Notes under the pieces: model-generated | Told to the model about the DNA's origin: nothing | Databases searched by the model: none | The model's input: the letters and a program-made list of their open reading frames with translations, nothing else | In this document: positions 1 to 5,868 of the stretch, piece after piece | How positions within the stretch are numbered: the first letter of the stretch is position 1 | How the letters are laid out: each line of letters opens with the position of its first letter | Position numbers and translations under genes: made by a program | DNA from: an uncultured Tabrizicola sp. | GTDB lineage: Bacteria; Pseudomonadota; Alphaproteobacteria; Rhodobacterales; Rhodobacteraceae | Direction: 5' to 3' | DNA: 8,865 bases | NCBI GenBank assembly: GCA_937858255.1 | Contig: CALLZQ010000632.1 | Coordinates: forward strand, 1 to 8,865

Positions 1-378
1 GCTGAGGGTGAATTGACCCCCGACGACATCAACGCCCTGTGGATGAGCGTTCAGGCCGAAATCCTGGGCGATGCCTTTGACTTCATGGACGGTTATGAGG
101 TGTTCTGGGCCTATATCCCGCACTTCGTCCACTCGCCCTTCTACGTCTATGCCTATGCCTTTGGCGACGGCCTGGTGAACGCGCTTTATGCCGCCTATGC
201 CGCGGGGCTGGAGGGGTTCGAGGACAAGTATTTCGAGATGCTGGCGGCGGGCGGGTCCAAGCACCACAAGGAACTGCTGGCGCCCTTTGGCCTCGACCTG
301 TCGGACCCGGCCTTCTGGGACAAGGGCCTGTCGATGATCGCCGGCTTTATCGACGAGCTTGAGGCGATGGAGGACTGA
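1..378 (+). CDS. pepF: Oligoendopeptidase F, M3 family (3' end only)
   Basis: The reading frame is already open at base 1, so this is the C-terminal end (125 codons) of a gene that begins outside the window; the TTG at 13 is an internal Leu, not a start. The residues match the conserved end of M3-family oligoendopeptidase F: an aromatic-rich stretch reading YIPHFVHSPFYVYAYAFGD, then a Gly-Gly-x-Lys-His-His segment, then LLAPFGLDLSDPAFWDKGL and a short acidic helix before TGA. Known M3 members are cytoplasmic zinc metallopeptidases of about 600 residues that cut oligopeptides. The HExxH zinc site lies upstream and cannot be seen, so catalytic competence is unverified. The gene ends 20 bases before a GC-rich hairpin and converges with the minus-strand oxidoreductase. 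Family assignment is firm; the symbol is by family resemblance. Confidence 0.88.
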   Translation, partial: AEGELTPDDINALWMSVQAEILGDAFDFMDGYEVFWAYIPHFVHSPFYVYAYAFGDGLVNALYAAYAAGLEGFEDKYFEMLAAGGSKHHKELLAPFGLDLSDPAFWDKGLSMIAGFIDELEAMED

Positions 379-398
379 TCCCTCCCCCTGCCGATAAC

Positions 399-432
399 AG
401 CGCCCCGGGTCAGACCCGGGGCGCTTTCGTTT
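399..432 (+). terminator. Rho-independent terminator, possibly bidirectional
   Basis: A perfect 11-bp GC-rich inverted repeat (399-409 with 415-425, loop TCAGA) is followed by TTCGTTT on the + strand, just after the peptidase stop. It sits in the 53-base gap between two convergent stop codons. On the minus strand the downstream bases are less T-rich, so termination of the oxidoreductase transcript here is plausible but weaker. Confidence 0.8.
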
Positions 433-1424
433 CAGAACGCCAGATCCACGGCATTGTCATAGGCCATGTCCATCATCACCTGCGTGCCGCGGATGAATTC
501 CAGCGGGCAGGGATAGGGCGCTCCGGTGCGGATTGACCGGCCAAAGGCCTCGACCTGCAATTTATACTGGTTCGCAGTGGGGAAGCGTTCAACAAGAACT
601 GAATTGCCGGCGCGGTGCAGTTCAACCTCGGCCAAATCGTTGACATTGGCGTTGAAGGGGCCGCCCTCCAGCCGGATCATCCCCTTGTCGCCCTGAAAGG
701 TCACGACCTGACGGTTATAGAGGCGCATCGAAGTCATGGAGTGATAGGTGAAATCGCCGGCAGGTCCCGCCATGCGCGCGGCGACCTGGGCAAAGACCTC
801 GACCCCGTTTTCGCTGCGGATACGGGCGGAAACCTCGGTCGGCTCAGCCCCGGTGACAAAGCGGGCAGAGCCAAAGGTATAGACCCCGATGTCGCGCAAC
901 GAGCCGCCCCCTGTCTCGGGCCGGTTGCGGATATTGCCCGGCTCGGCGGCGTTGTTAAAGGAAAAGGCGGCATCGACATGGCGAAGGGTGCCAATCTCAC
1001 CCGCCATCAGCCATTCGTGGGCACGCTGCCATTGCGGATGGTGGACGATCATATAGGCCTCGGCGGCGAGGAGTCCGCTGGCATCGCGGGCGGCGATGAT
1101 CTGGTCGATTTCCGGCGCGCGCAGGGCGATCGGCTTTTCGGTCAACACATGCTTGCCCGCGGCAAGGGCCTTGAGTGTCCATTCCACATGCAGGTGGTTG
1201 GGCAGCGGGATATAGACGGCATCAATCGCCGGATCGGCGAGCAGCGCCTCATAGCTGTCATGGATGCGCAGCGCCGGGCAGAAGGCCTGAAAACCAGCCG
1301 CCTTGGCCGGGTCCGAGGTGGCAAGCGCCGCCAACTCTGCCCCTTGGGCGGCATGGATGGCCGGCGCCATATGTTCGCGTGCGAATTTCGCGGCGCCCAG
1401 AACGCCCCAGCGGATCGGTGTCAT
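432..1424 (-). CDS. Gfo/Idh/MocA-family NAD(P)-dependent oxidoreductase
   Basis: A 330-residue protein, the usual length for this family of sugar and cyclitol dehydrogenases. Residues 1-120 form a Rossmann fold: the N-terminal IRWGVLGAAKFA is the dinucleotide-binding glycine loop, and TEKPIAL (95-101) holds the conserved Glu-Lys-Pro whose lysine acts in catalysis in known members. Residues 121-132 (AEAYMIVHHPQW) and the GGGSLRDIGVY segment are typical of the C-terminal substrate domain. The nearest flavour is the xylose dehydrogenase / glucose-fructose oxidoreductase-like subgroup, but the substrate cannot be read from sequence. The frame is open up to 1667, but the ATG at 1424 lies six bases after a strong GGGGAGGA Shine-Dalgarno sequence; the ATG at 1430 directly abuts that site and is less likely. 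It lies 62 bases downstream of the lipoprotein gene, with a LacI-like palindrome between them. Confidence 0.88.
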   Translation of the reverse strand: MTPIRWGVLGAAKFAREHMAPAIHAAQGAELAALATSDPAKAAGFQAFCPALRIHDSYEALLADPAIDAVYIPLPNHLHVEWTLKALAAGKHVLTEKPIALRAPEIDQIIAARDASGLLAAEAYMIVHHPQWQRAHEWLMAGEIGTLRHVDAAFSFNNAAEPGNIRNRPETGGGSLRDIGVYTFGSARFVTGAEPTEVSARIRSENGVEVFAQVAARMAGPAGDFTYHSMTSMRLYNRQVVTFQGDKGMIRLEGGPFNANVNDLAEVELHRAGNSVLVERFPTANQYKLQVEAFGRSIRTGAPYPCPLEFIRGTQVMMDMAYDNAVDLAF

Positions 1425-1445
1425 CTGCATTCCTCCCCAGACTCT

Positions 1446-1457
1446 GTTGGCGCTAAC
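1446..1457. promoter_or_regulatory. LacI/GalR-type operator-like near-palindrome
   Basis: GTTGGCGCTAAC differs by one base from the perfect palindrome GTTAGCGCTAAC and has the central CG-containing dyad typical of LacI/GalR-family operators. It lies 22 bases before the oxidoreductase start codon, immediately upstream of its Shine-Dalgarno sequence. A TTGACT (minus strand, 1466-1461) adjoins it and could be a -35 element. The matching -10 position (1443-1438) is poor and would put the transcript start on the ribosome binding site, so the promoter itself is doubtful. Confidence 0.4.
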
Positions 1458-1486
1458 GCTAGTCAATCCGGGGGGCGAGGGAAAGG

Positions 1487-1882
1487 CTACTCGGCGAATT
1501 CCCCCTCGTATTCCCGTTGAAACAGCGGAATCCACTCGCCCGTGATCTCGGTGAAACGGATGCGACGCCCCTGATCCGAGAGGGCGACACGCCAGCAGGT
1601 CCACTCTGCCGGGGGGCGCGGCTTGTCCGCAAAATCCGAGCAATAGCGGCTGCCCCGCACCTCCCACCGCCCATGGTCAAGGCCGCCGAAGAGGCCCGCG
1701 CCCCTGTCAAAGACGGTGGTGCCATCAGCGGCCCAGGTCTGGCTGCGCGGCGGCCCCTCGCTGCCCTCAGGCAGATCGTAGATGACCTTGGCGCCGATCA
1801 GGCGCCGGGTCAGCGGATCCTCGCCCGGGGTGGAAACACAGGCGGCAAGGGTCAGGCAAAGGGCGATCATCAGACGGGTCAT
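1487..1882 (-). CDS. Small putative lipoprotein, function unknown
   Basis: A 131-residue protein with a short basic N-terminus, a hydrophobic stretch and a lipobox Leu-Ala-Ala-Cys at residues 12-15, so it is predicted to be lipid-modified at Cys15 and anchored to a membrane facing the periplasm. Val at the +2 position does not suggest inner-membrane retention. The mature part contains TWAADGTTVF, a Gly-x-Trp segment and two further cysteines (RYCSDF and EWTCWR) that could form a disulfide. It is rich in Trp and Arg and has the look of a small beta-rich secreted domain. I do not recognise a named family. An AGGGTAGGGC sequence before the ATG serves as ribosome binding site. It sits 62 bases after pmtA and 62 bases before the oxidoreductase, on the same strand, so co-transcription with the phospholipid genes is possible. 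Confidence 0.75.
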   Translation of the reverse strand: MTRLMIALCLTLAACVSTPGEDPLTRRLIGAKVIYDLPEGSEGPPRSQTWAADGTTVFDRGAGLFGGLDHGRWEVRGSRYCSDFADKPRPPAEWTCWRVALSDQGRRIRFTEITGEWIPLFQREYEGEFAE

Positions 1883-1944
1883 GCCCTACCCTGCCCCAGA
1901 CGGCTGACAGAGGTCAAATGACAAGCGCCGTCAGCGCCCCGCAA

Positions 1945-2568
1945 TCACCGCTTGCGAAAACGCAAGAGCGTCATCATGCCGAAAGGCGGCAGATGCTGTT
2001 CCTCGATCAGGTCGAGACCGGGAACCCCCATCACCGTCGCCTTCGAGAAATCGGAATGCCAGCCCAGCAGATTGGCAAAGGGCGCGGCCACCCGCTCCAG
2101 CAGCGTCAGGGCCGAACGGTCATCGGCATCGCGGGCGAAGTGGTTGACGATCACCACGGTGCCGCCGGGCCGCAAGACCCGGGCAATCTCGGCCATCACC
2201 CGCTCCGGCTCGGGCACCACTGACATGATATGCATGGCGCTGACGTGATCGAAACTCGCATCGGGGAATTCCATGGCGCGGGCATCCATCAGGCGCAGCG
2301 CCTCGACATTGCCCAAGCCCAGTTCGGTGACTTTTTCACGCGCCTTGGCCAGCATTTCATCCGAGGCGTCAATCCCCGTCACCGAGACATCGCCGCGATA
2401 GCTGGGCAGCGACAGGCCGGTGCCAACGCCTACCTCCAGCACCCGACCGCCCAGACCGTTCAGCGCATCTGCCGCCCGGCGCCTGCCCTGCCGGGTCAGG
2501 GCGCCAAAGGTCTTGTCATAGATCGGCGCCCAACGGGCATAGCTCTTGCGAACCGCCTGGATATCCAT
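1945..2568 (-). CDS. pmtA: SAM-dependent phosphatidylethanolamine N-methyltransferase, PmtA type
   Basis: A 207-residue class I methyltransferase. Motif I is LEVGVGTG (44-51), motif II the acidic GID (65-67), and LRPGG (132-136) is the typical post-motif. The N-terminus (SYARWAPIYDKTFGALTRQGRRRA) is characteristic of the Rhodobacter-type soluble or peripheral PmtA, which converts phosphatidylethanolamine to phosphatidylcholine by successive methylations with S-adenosylmethionine. Its ATG directly abuts the pssA stop (TGA|ATG), with a GGAG ten bases upstream inside pssA, implying translational coupling. Being third after psd and pssA, the genes for phosphatidylethanolamine synthesis, strongly supports this substrate over ubiquinone or menaquinone methylation. 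Whether the enzyme carries out all three methylations cannot be told from the sequence. Confidence 0.83.
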   Translation of the reverse strand: MDIQAVRKSYARWAPIYDKTFGALTRQGRRRAADALNGLGGRVLEVGVGTGLSLPSYRGDVSVTGIDASDEMLAKAREKVTELGLGNVEALRLMDARAMEFPDASFDHVSAMHIMSVVPEPERVMAEIARVLRPGGTVVIVNHFARDADDRSALTLLERVAAPFANLLGWHSDFSKATVMGVPGLDLIEEQHLPPFGMMTLLRFRKR

Positions 2569-3336
2569 TCACACAACACTCCGCAGGGAACGGGCGCTCT
2601 TGCGCCACAAAAACAGGATGGCAATCAGATAGACGATGTCGAGCAACAGGAGTGTGACCCACGGGTAAGTGAGCAGCGCCGCCACCAGCGCGACCGATCC
2701 GACAAGGATAAAGCGGGCATTCTCGGCGTAAATCCGCACCCCCTTGAAGCTGGGCGTCGGCATGCGCGAGATCATCAGCGCGCCCACGAACACCATCCAG
2801 AACGCCACGGCAAAGGCCGGCGGCTTCATCGCCGAGCCAAAGGCATAGGTCAGATAGATCGGCGCCAGTGCCAGCATCGCCCCGGCGGGCGAGGGCACAC
2901 CGACAAAGCCCTTGGGCTTTTCCTCGCCCTCGGCCAGCTTTTGCCCGACGTTGAACCGCGCCAGCCGCAACATGCAGCAGACCACATAGATCAGCACGGC
3001 AATCCAGCCCAGCGAGGTATCGGCCCGCATCCCCCAGTAATAAAGCACCAAGGCCGGGGTCACACCGAAATTGACCAGATCGCACAGGCTGTCGAGTTCG
3101 GCGCCAATGGCGCTTTCCGATTTCAGCATCCGCGCCAGCCGCCCGTCGATCCCGTCCAGCGCGGCGGCCAGACCGATCAGCCCGACGGCAAGGCCGAATT
3201 GCCCGTCCACCGCCATGCGGATCGCCGTCAGCCCCGAACACAGCGCAAGGATCGAGATGAGATTCGGCAAGAGTTGCAGGATATGCATCCGCCGCCGGCG
3301 CGGCGCCTGCGGCGCGGGCTGATCGGGGTCGATCAT
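2569..3336 (-). CDS. pssA: CDP-diacylglycerol-serine O-phosphatidyltransferase (phosphatidylserine synthase)
   Basis: A 255-residue integral membrane protein of the CDP-alcohol phosphatidyltransferase family. The full signature D-G-x2-A-R-x8-G-x3-D-x3-D is present from Asp64 to Asp86 (DGRLAR ... G78 ... D82 ... D86). Its aspartates bind divalent metal and the CDP-lipid in characterised members. The signature is followed by several hydrophobic membrane segments, including LVLYYW, a 107-124 stretch, and further segments from about 150 to the C-terminus. The basic cluster Arg13-Arg16 precedes the first membrane helix. The family condenses CDP-diacylglycerol with serine to make phosphatidylserine, and the adjoining psd supports this rather than a phosphatidylglycerophosphate or choline-using homologue. 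Its ATG overlaps the psd stop as ATGA, and its own stop abuts pmtA, giving a tight three-gene unit. Confidence 0.92.
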   Translation of the reverse strand: MIDPDQPAPQAPRRRRMHILQLLPNLISILALCSGLTAIRMAVDGQFGLAVGLIGLAAALDGIDGRLARMLKSESAIGAELDSLCDLVNFGVTPALVLYYWGMRADTSLGWIAVLIYVVCCMLRLARFNVGQKLAEGEEKPKGFVGVPSPAGAMLALAPIYLTYAFGSAMKPPAFAVAFWMVFVGALMISRMPTPSFKGVRIYAENARFILVGSVALVAALLTYPWVTLLLLDIVYLIAILFLWRKSARSLRSVV

Positions 3337-4025
3337 TCCAGTTGCCCCCGCGCCTCGGGCAGATCGCGCCCCAGAACGGCGATGACCGTCTCGCCCGCCA
3401 CCATGGTCTGCCCCAAGGCCACCTGCGGCGCCACGCCTTCGGGCAGATAGACATCAAGGCGCGAGCCAAAGCGGATCAGGCCGAACCGCTCACCCGTCCG
3501 CACGCTTTGCCCGACCGAGACCCACCACATGATCCGCCGCGCCACCAGTCCGGCGATCTGCACCACGGCGATCTGGCGACCATCGGGCAGGTCGATGCGC
3601 AGGGCATTGCGCTCGTTATCCTCGGACGCCTTGTCGAGCGAGGCATTCAGGAACTTGCCCGGACGATAGGCCAGCGCGCCGATGGTCCCGGCCACGGGCG
3701 CGCGGTTCACATGGCAGTTAAAGACCGACATGAACACCGAAACCCGGGTCAGCGCCTCTGGCCCCATGCCCAGCTCAGAGGGCGGCACCGCCTTTTCGAT
3801 CAGTGAGATCACCCCATCGGCGGGCGAAACAATCAGCCCGGCGCCCTGCGGCACCGCCCGCTTGGGGTCGCGGAAAAAGTAGTAGCACCAGACCGTCAGG
3901 CCCACGCCGATCCAGCCCAGCGGATCCCAGATCAGGAACAGAACCAGCGTGATCGCCGCGAAAATGCCGACGAATTTAAACCCCTCGGGGTGCATCGGCT
4001 TGATGAAAGTATCAGTCATTTTCAT
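3333..4025 (-). CDS. psd: Phosphatidylserine decarboxylase, short proenzyme form
   Basis: A 230-residue proenzyme that makes phosphatidylethanolamine from phosphatidylserine. Two hydrophobic segments (about 17-33 and 36-50) anchor it to the inner membrane and are followed by FFRDP (50-54). The family motifs SPADG (67-71) and FNCHVNRAP (102-110) are present. The self-cleavage site is the Gly187-Ser188 pair in [13 protein letters not shown]; in this family the serine becomes the pyruvoyl cofactor of the small alpha chain. The length matches the short alphaproteobacterial form, not the 300-residue E. coli form. The frame stays open to a TTG at 4070, but the ATG at 4025 ([15 protein letters not shown]) matches the family N-terminus and follows an AAAGGA 11 bases upstream; the ATG at 4019 is an alternative. 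It overlaps pssA by four bases (ATGA) and is first in the operon. Confidence 0.93.
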   Translation of the reverse strand: MKMTDTFIKPMHPEGFKFVGIFAAITLVLFLIWDPLGWIGVGLTVWCYYFFRDPKRAVPQGAGLIVSPADGVISLIEKAVPPSELGMGPEALTRVSVFMSVFNCHVNRAPVAGTIGALAYRPGKFLNASLDKASEDNERNALRIDLPDGRQIAVVQIAGLVARRIMWWVSVGQSVRTGERFGLIRFGSRLDVYLPEGVAPQVALGQTMVAGETVIAVLGRDLPEARGQLE

Positions 4026-4106
4026 CGCAGGACGGGTCCTTTCAACCTCTGGTCGCGGTCGTAGCGTCAACCTTGCGGACAGGCAAACGAAAACGACGCA
4101 TCATCA

Positions 4107-4141
4107 TGCAAAAGCGTCACGCGGCCCATCTTCGGGCCGCG
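4107..4141 (-). terminator. Weak terminator-like hairpin
   Basis: An 8-bp GC stem (4120-4127 with 4134-4141, loop ATCTTC) is followed on the minus strand, after six bases, by TTTT within GCTTTTGCA. The distance to the T-run is longer than usual, so it could equally be a leader structure of psd. The same GCTTTTGCA follows the stronger hairpin at 4312-4339. Confidence 0.35.
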
Positions 4142-4300
4142 CATCCGTGTCGAGTCCTAAACCGGGCGTGATCAAAGGCCAAGGGGCCGCAACCCATCGC
4201 GGTGCGGCGACGCTGCGCCCTCGCCGGCAATGCTGCCGGGCTTCGGGTTTTGCCGGGGTGCGCAGCTCGTCAGGTGTCACCCCCATTCACCTCTGCCCCT

Positions 4301-4340
4301 TGCAAAAGCTGGGGGGCCGGACATGACTGCCCGGCCCCCT
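4301..4340 (-). terminator. Rho-independent terminator of the GGTKGS repeat gene
   Basis: A perfect 9-bp stem (4312-4320 with 4331-4339, loop of ten bases) is followed on the minus strand by AGCTTTTGCA. It lies about 20 bases beyond the stop codon of the repeat-protein gene and should separate that gene from the downstream psd operon. Confidence 0.7.
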
Positions 4341-4359
4341 GACGTGACTGCCGCGACGA

Positions 4360-5868
4360 TCAGATCAAGGCGCCGTCCATCTCGTCCTCGTCATCCTCGT
4401 CATCGCAAGGCTGATCTTCCGGATCTTCGGTCATCAGCCCGAGCAGATCATTCAGATCGTCGTCGCAATCGGGACCGTCGCTGTCATCCGCCAGATCACC
4501 CTTGCCAAGGATGATATCGCGAACGCCGTTGTAGTCGTTGCCGCCGACCACTTCACCGTTTTCGCCGAGGAACTCGACCTTGACCGAGCGCAGCCCTGTA
4601 TCGGGATCAACGTATTTTTCAGTGATACGCAGCGGTCCCTCGCCTGTCAGATCCAGAATGATGCCGGGGTCATCCTGTTCATCGGCAGCGCCGATAAGAT
4701 CCTCGTCAAAGAGCGAGAAGGCCGGAACGGCATGGCAAGGCCCGCCGCCGGGCCCGCCCCCCCCGCCAGACCCCTTGGTGCCACCGGAACCCTTGGTTCC
4801 ACCAGCCCCCTTGGTGCCGCCGGACCCCTTGGTGCCGCCGGATCCCTTCGTCCCACCAGACCCTTCGGTGCCGCCGGCACCCTTGGTCCCGCCGGACCCC
4901 TTGGTCCCACCGGAACCTTTGGTGCCGCCGGATCCCTTGGTCCCACCAGACCCCTTGGTCCCACCGGACCCCTTGGTCCCACCGGACCCCTTGGTGCCAC
5001 CGGAGCCTTTGGTCCCGCCAGACCCTTTGGTCCCGCCAGAACCCTTCGTCCCGCCAGACCCTTTGGTCCCACCAGACCCCTTGGTTCCACCGGACCCTTT
5101 GGTCCCGCCAGAACCCTTCGTCCCGCCAGACCCTTTGGTCCCGCCGGACCCCTTGGTCCCGCCAGACCCTTTGGTCCCGCCGGACCCCTTGGTCCCACCG
5201 GACCCCTTGGTCCCGCCGGACCCCTTGGTCCCGCCGGACCCCTTGGTCCCGCCAGACCCTTTGGTCCCGCCAAATCCTTTGGTGCCACCGGAACCTTTGG
5301 TCCCACCAGACCCCTTGGTGCCGCCAGACCCCTTGGTCCCACCGGAACCTTTGGTGCCGCCGGATCCCTTGGTCCCACCGGACCCCTTGGTCCCACCGGA
5401 CCCCTTGGTCCCGCCGGACCCCTTGGTCCCACCGGACCCTTTGGTCCCACCGGATCCCTTGGTCCCACCGGACCCTTTGGTCACACCGGAGCCTTTGGTG
5501 CCACCGGACCCCTTGGTGCCACCGGAGCCTTTGGTCCCGCCAGACCCTTTGGTCCCACCGGATCCCTTGGTCCCGCCAGACCCTTTGGTCACACCGGAGC
5601 CTTTGGTGCCACCGGACCCCTTGGTGCCGCCGGAACCCTTGGTGCCTGCTGCGTCATCGCCATGGGCCGTGTGCGTGTGGTCTTTGCCGGCGGGCTTTCC
5701 CAGACCGCCAAAGACCTTGTTCAGCGCGGCGCCATGGGCGTCATACCACGCCTTGAAAGACGCGCCCTCCACACCGCCATTGTAATAGGTGTTCGATCCA
5801 CAGGCGCCTTTGCCACCGTCGCCGCCGTGATCGCTTATCTTCCCGGCCCGGCCAAATCCCCTTGCCAT
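4360..5868 (-). CDS. GGTKGS hexapeptide-repeat protein with acidic C-terminus, function unknown
   Basis: A 502-residue protein in three parts. Residues 1-73 are Gly-rich with one Cys (GACGSNTYYNGG), an aromatic segment SFKAWYDAHGAAL and a His-rich stretch DHTHTAHGDD. Residues 74-367 are 49 hexapeptides, 42 of them exactly GGTKGS. Residues 368-502 begin with a Gly/Pro linker (GGGGGPGGGP), continue as a normal-looking domain (about 382-450) and end in a very acidic tail, where 22 of the last 45 residues are Asp or Glu. There is no signal peptide, lipobox or membrane segment. The repeats add about one Lys per six residues, giving a basic disordered middle and an acidic end. The ATG at 5868 has GGAG eight bases upstream; the frame extends to a GTG at 5907 without a better site. 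The family is not recognised. A cell-surface or matrix role, or an unconventional secretion route, is conceivable but unproven. Confidence 0.78.
   Translation of the reverse strand: MARGFGRAGKISDHGGDGGKGACGSNTYYNGGVEGASFKAWYDAHGAALNKVFGGLGKPAGKDHTHTAHGDDAAGTKGSGGTKGSGGTKGSGVTKGSGGTKGSGGTKGSGGTKGSGGTKGSGGTKGSGVTKGSGGTKGSGGTKGSGGTKGSGGTKGSGGTKGSGGTKGSGGTKGSGGTKGSGGTKGSGGTKGSGGTKGFGGTKGSGGTKGSGGTKGSGGTKGSGGTKGSGGTKGSGGTKGSGGTKGSGGTKGSGGTKGSGGTKGSGGTKGSGGTKGSGGTKGSGGTKGSGGTKGSGGTKGSGGTKGSGGTKGSGGTKGSGGTKGSGGTKGAGGTEGSGGTKGSGGTKGSGGTKGAGGTKGSGGTKGSGGGGGPGGGPCHAVPAFSLFDEDLIGAADEQDDPGIILDLTGEGPLRITEKYVDPDTGLRSVKVEFLGENGEVVGGNDYNGVRDIILGKGDLADDSDGPDCDDDLNDLLGLMTEDPEDQPCDDEDDEDEMDGALI
5021..5142. repeat. 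Four-unit (72-bp) higher-order duplication inside the array
   Basis: The 50 bases at 5021-5070 recur identically at 5093-5142, an offset of 72 bases or four hexapeptide units. Both copies share the rare TTCGTC variant (a Thr ACG codon). The match breaks at once on both sides, marking the edges of a recent duplication or conversion. Confidence 0.8.
5471..5628. repeat. Six-unit (108-bp) higher-order duplication inside the array
   Basis: The 50 bases at 5471-5520 recur identically at 5579-5628, an offset of 108 bases or six units. Both contain the only two GGTCACACC variants in the array, which give the Gly-to-Val change (GVTKGS) in units 4 and 10 of the protein. Confidence 0.8.

Larger units (their letters stand above)
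4026..4359. other. Gene-free interval upstream of psd, with hairpins
   Basis: No convincing gene lies in these 334 bases; a 60-codon minus-strand frame (4104-4286) is Arg/Pro-rich and has no recognisable features. The interval holds two minus-strand hairpins with T-runs (see the terminators). Between them, 4212-4266 can fold as an extended imperfect hairpin: a 7-bp outer stem 4212-4218/4260-4266 and a 7-bp inner stem 4224-4230/4250-4256. The psd promoter should be here. TTGACG (minus strand, 4070-4065) resembles a -35 box, but no good -10 follows. Confidence 0.45.
4768..5649 (-). repeat. 18-bp tandem repeat array, 49 units, coding for GGTKGS
   Basis: Forty-nine head-to-tail 18-base units run without insertion or deletion: the TTGGT core (+ strand) recurs in exact 18-base phase from 4775 to 5639. 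Units differ at single bases, mostly third positions of the minus-strand GGTKGS frame (GGC/GGT, GGG/GGC, AAG/AAA, TCC/TCT, ACC/ACG). Amino acid exceptions are few: the first unit is AGTKGS, two units have GVT, one ends KGF, one has TEGS and two end KGA. No spacers are present, so this is not CRISPR. Confidence 0.95.

Noticed and set aside
615..1520. + strand 301-codon frame opposite the oxidoreductase
   Set aside because: Antisense shadow of the Gfo/Idh/MocA gene, with no recognisable motif.
1425..1667. N-terminal extension of the oxidoreductase frame beyond the ATG at 1424
   Set aside because: The extra residues are low-quality, overlap the lipoprotein gene and precede a perfect Rossmann start with a strong Shine-Dalgarno sequence.
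2230..3450. + strand 406-codon frame opposite pmtA/pssA
   Set aside because: A GC-rich antisense shadow rich in His, Gln and Arg, with no family features; the minus-strand genes carry clear catalytic motifs.
4104..4286. 60-codon minus-strand frame upstream of psd
   Set aside because: Arg/Pro-rich composition typical of chance GC-rich frames, and it runs through two hairpins.
4647..5468. Second minus-strand collagen-like frame (Gly-Pro-x repeats)
   Set aside because: It starts inside the array and overlaps the GGTKGS gene in another frame, with no ribosome binding site and no coherent flanking domain.
4768..5649. CRISPR array
   Set aside because: Units are contiguous 18-mers with no unique spacers and encode a continuous protein; no cas genes are nearby.
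4538..5785. Long + strand frame with PPDPLV repeats (415 codons)
   Set aside because: A stop-free shadow of the 18-base array. Unit differences change residues here (Asp/Glu, Leu/Phe), whereas they are silent in the minus-strand GGTKGS frame, and the ends show no sensible protein or start signal.
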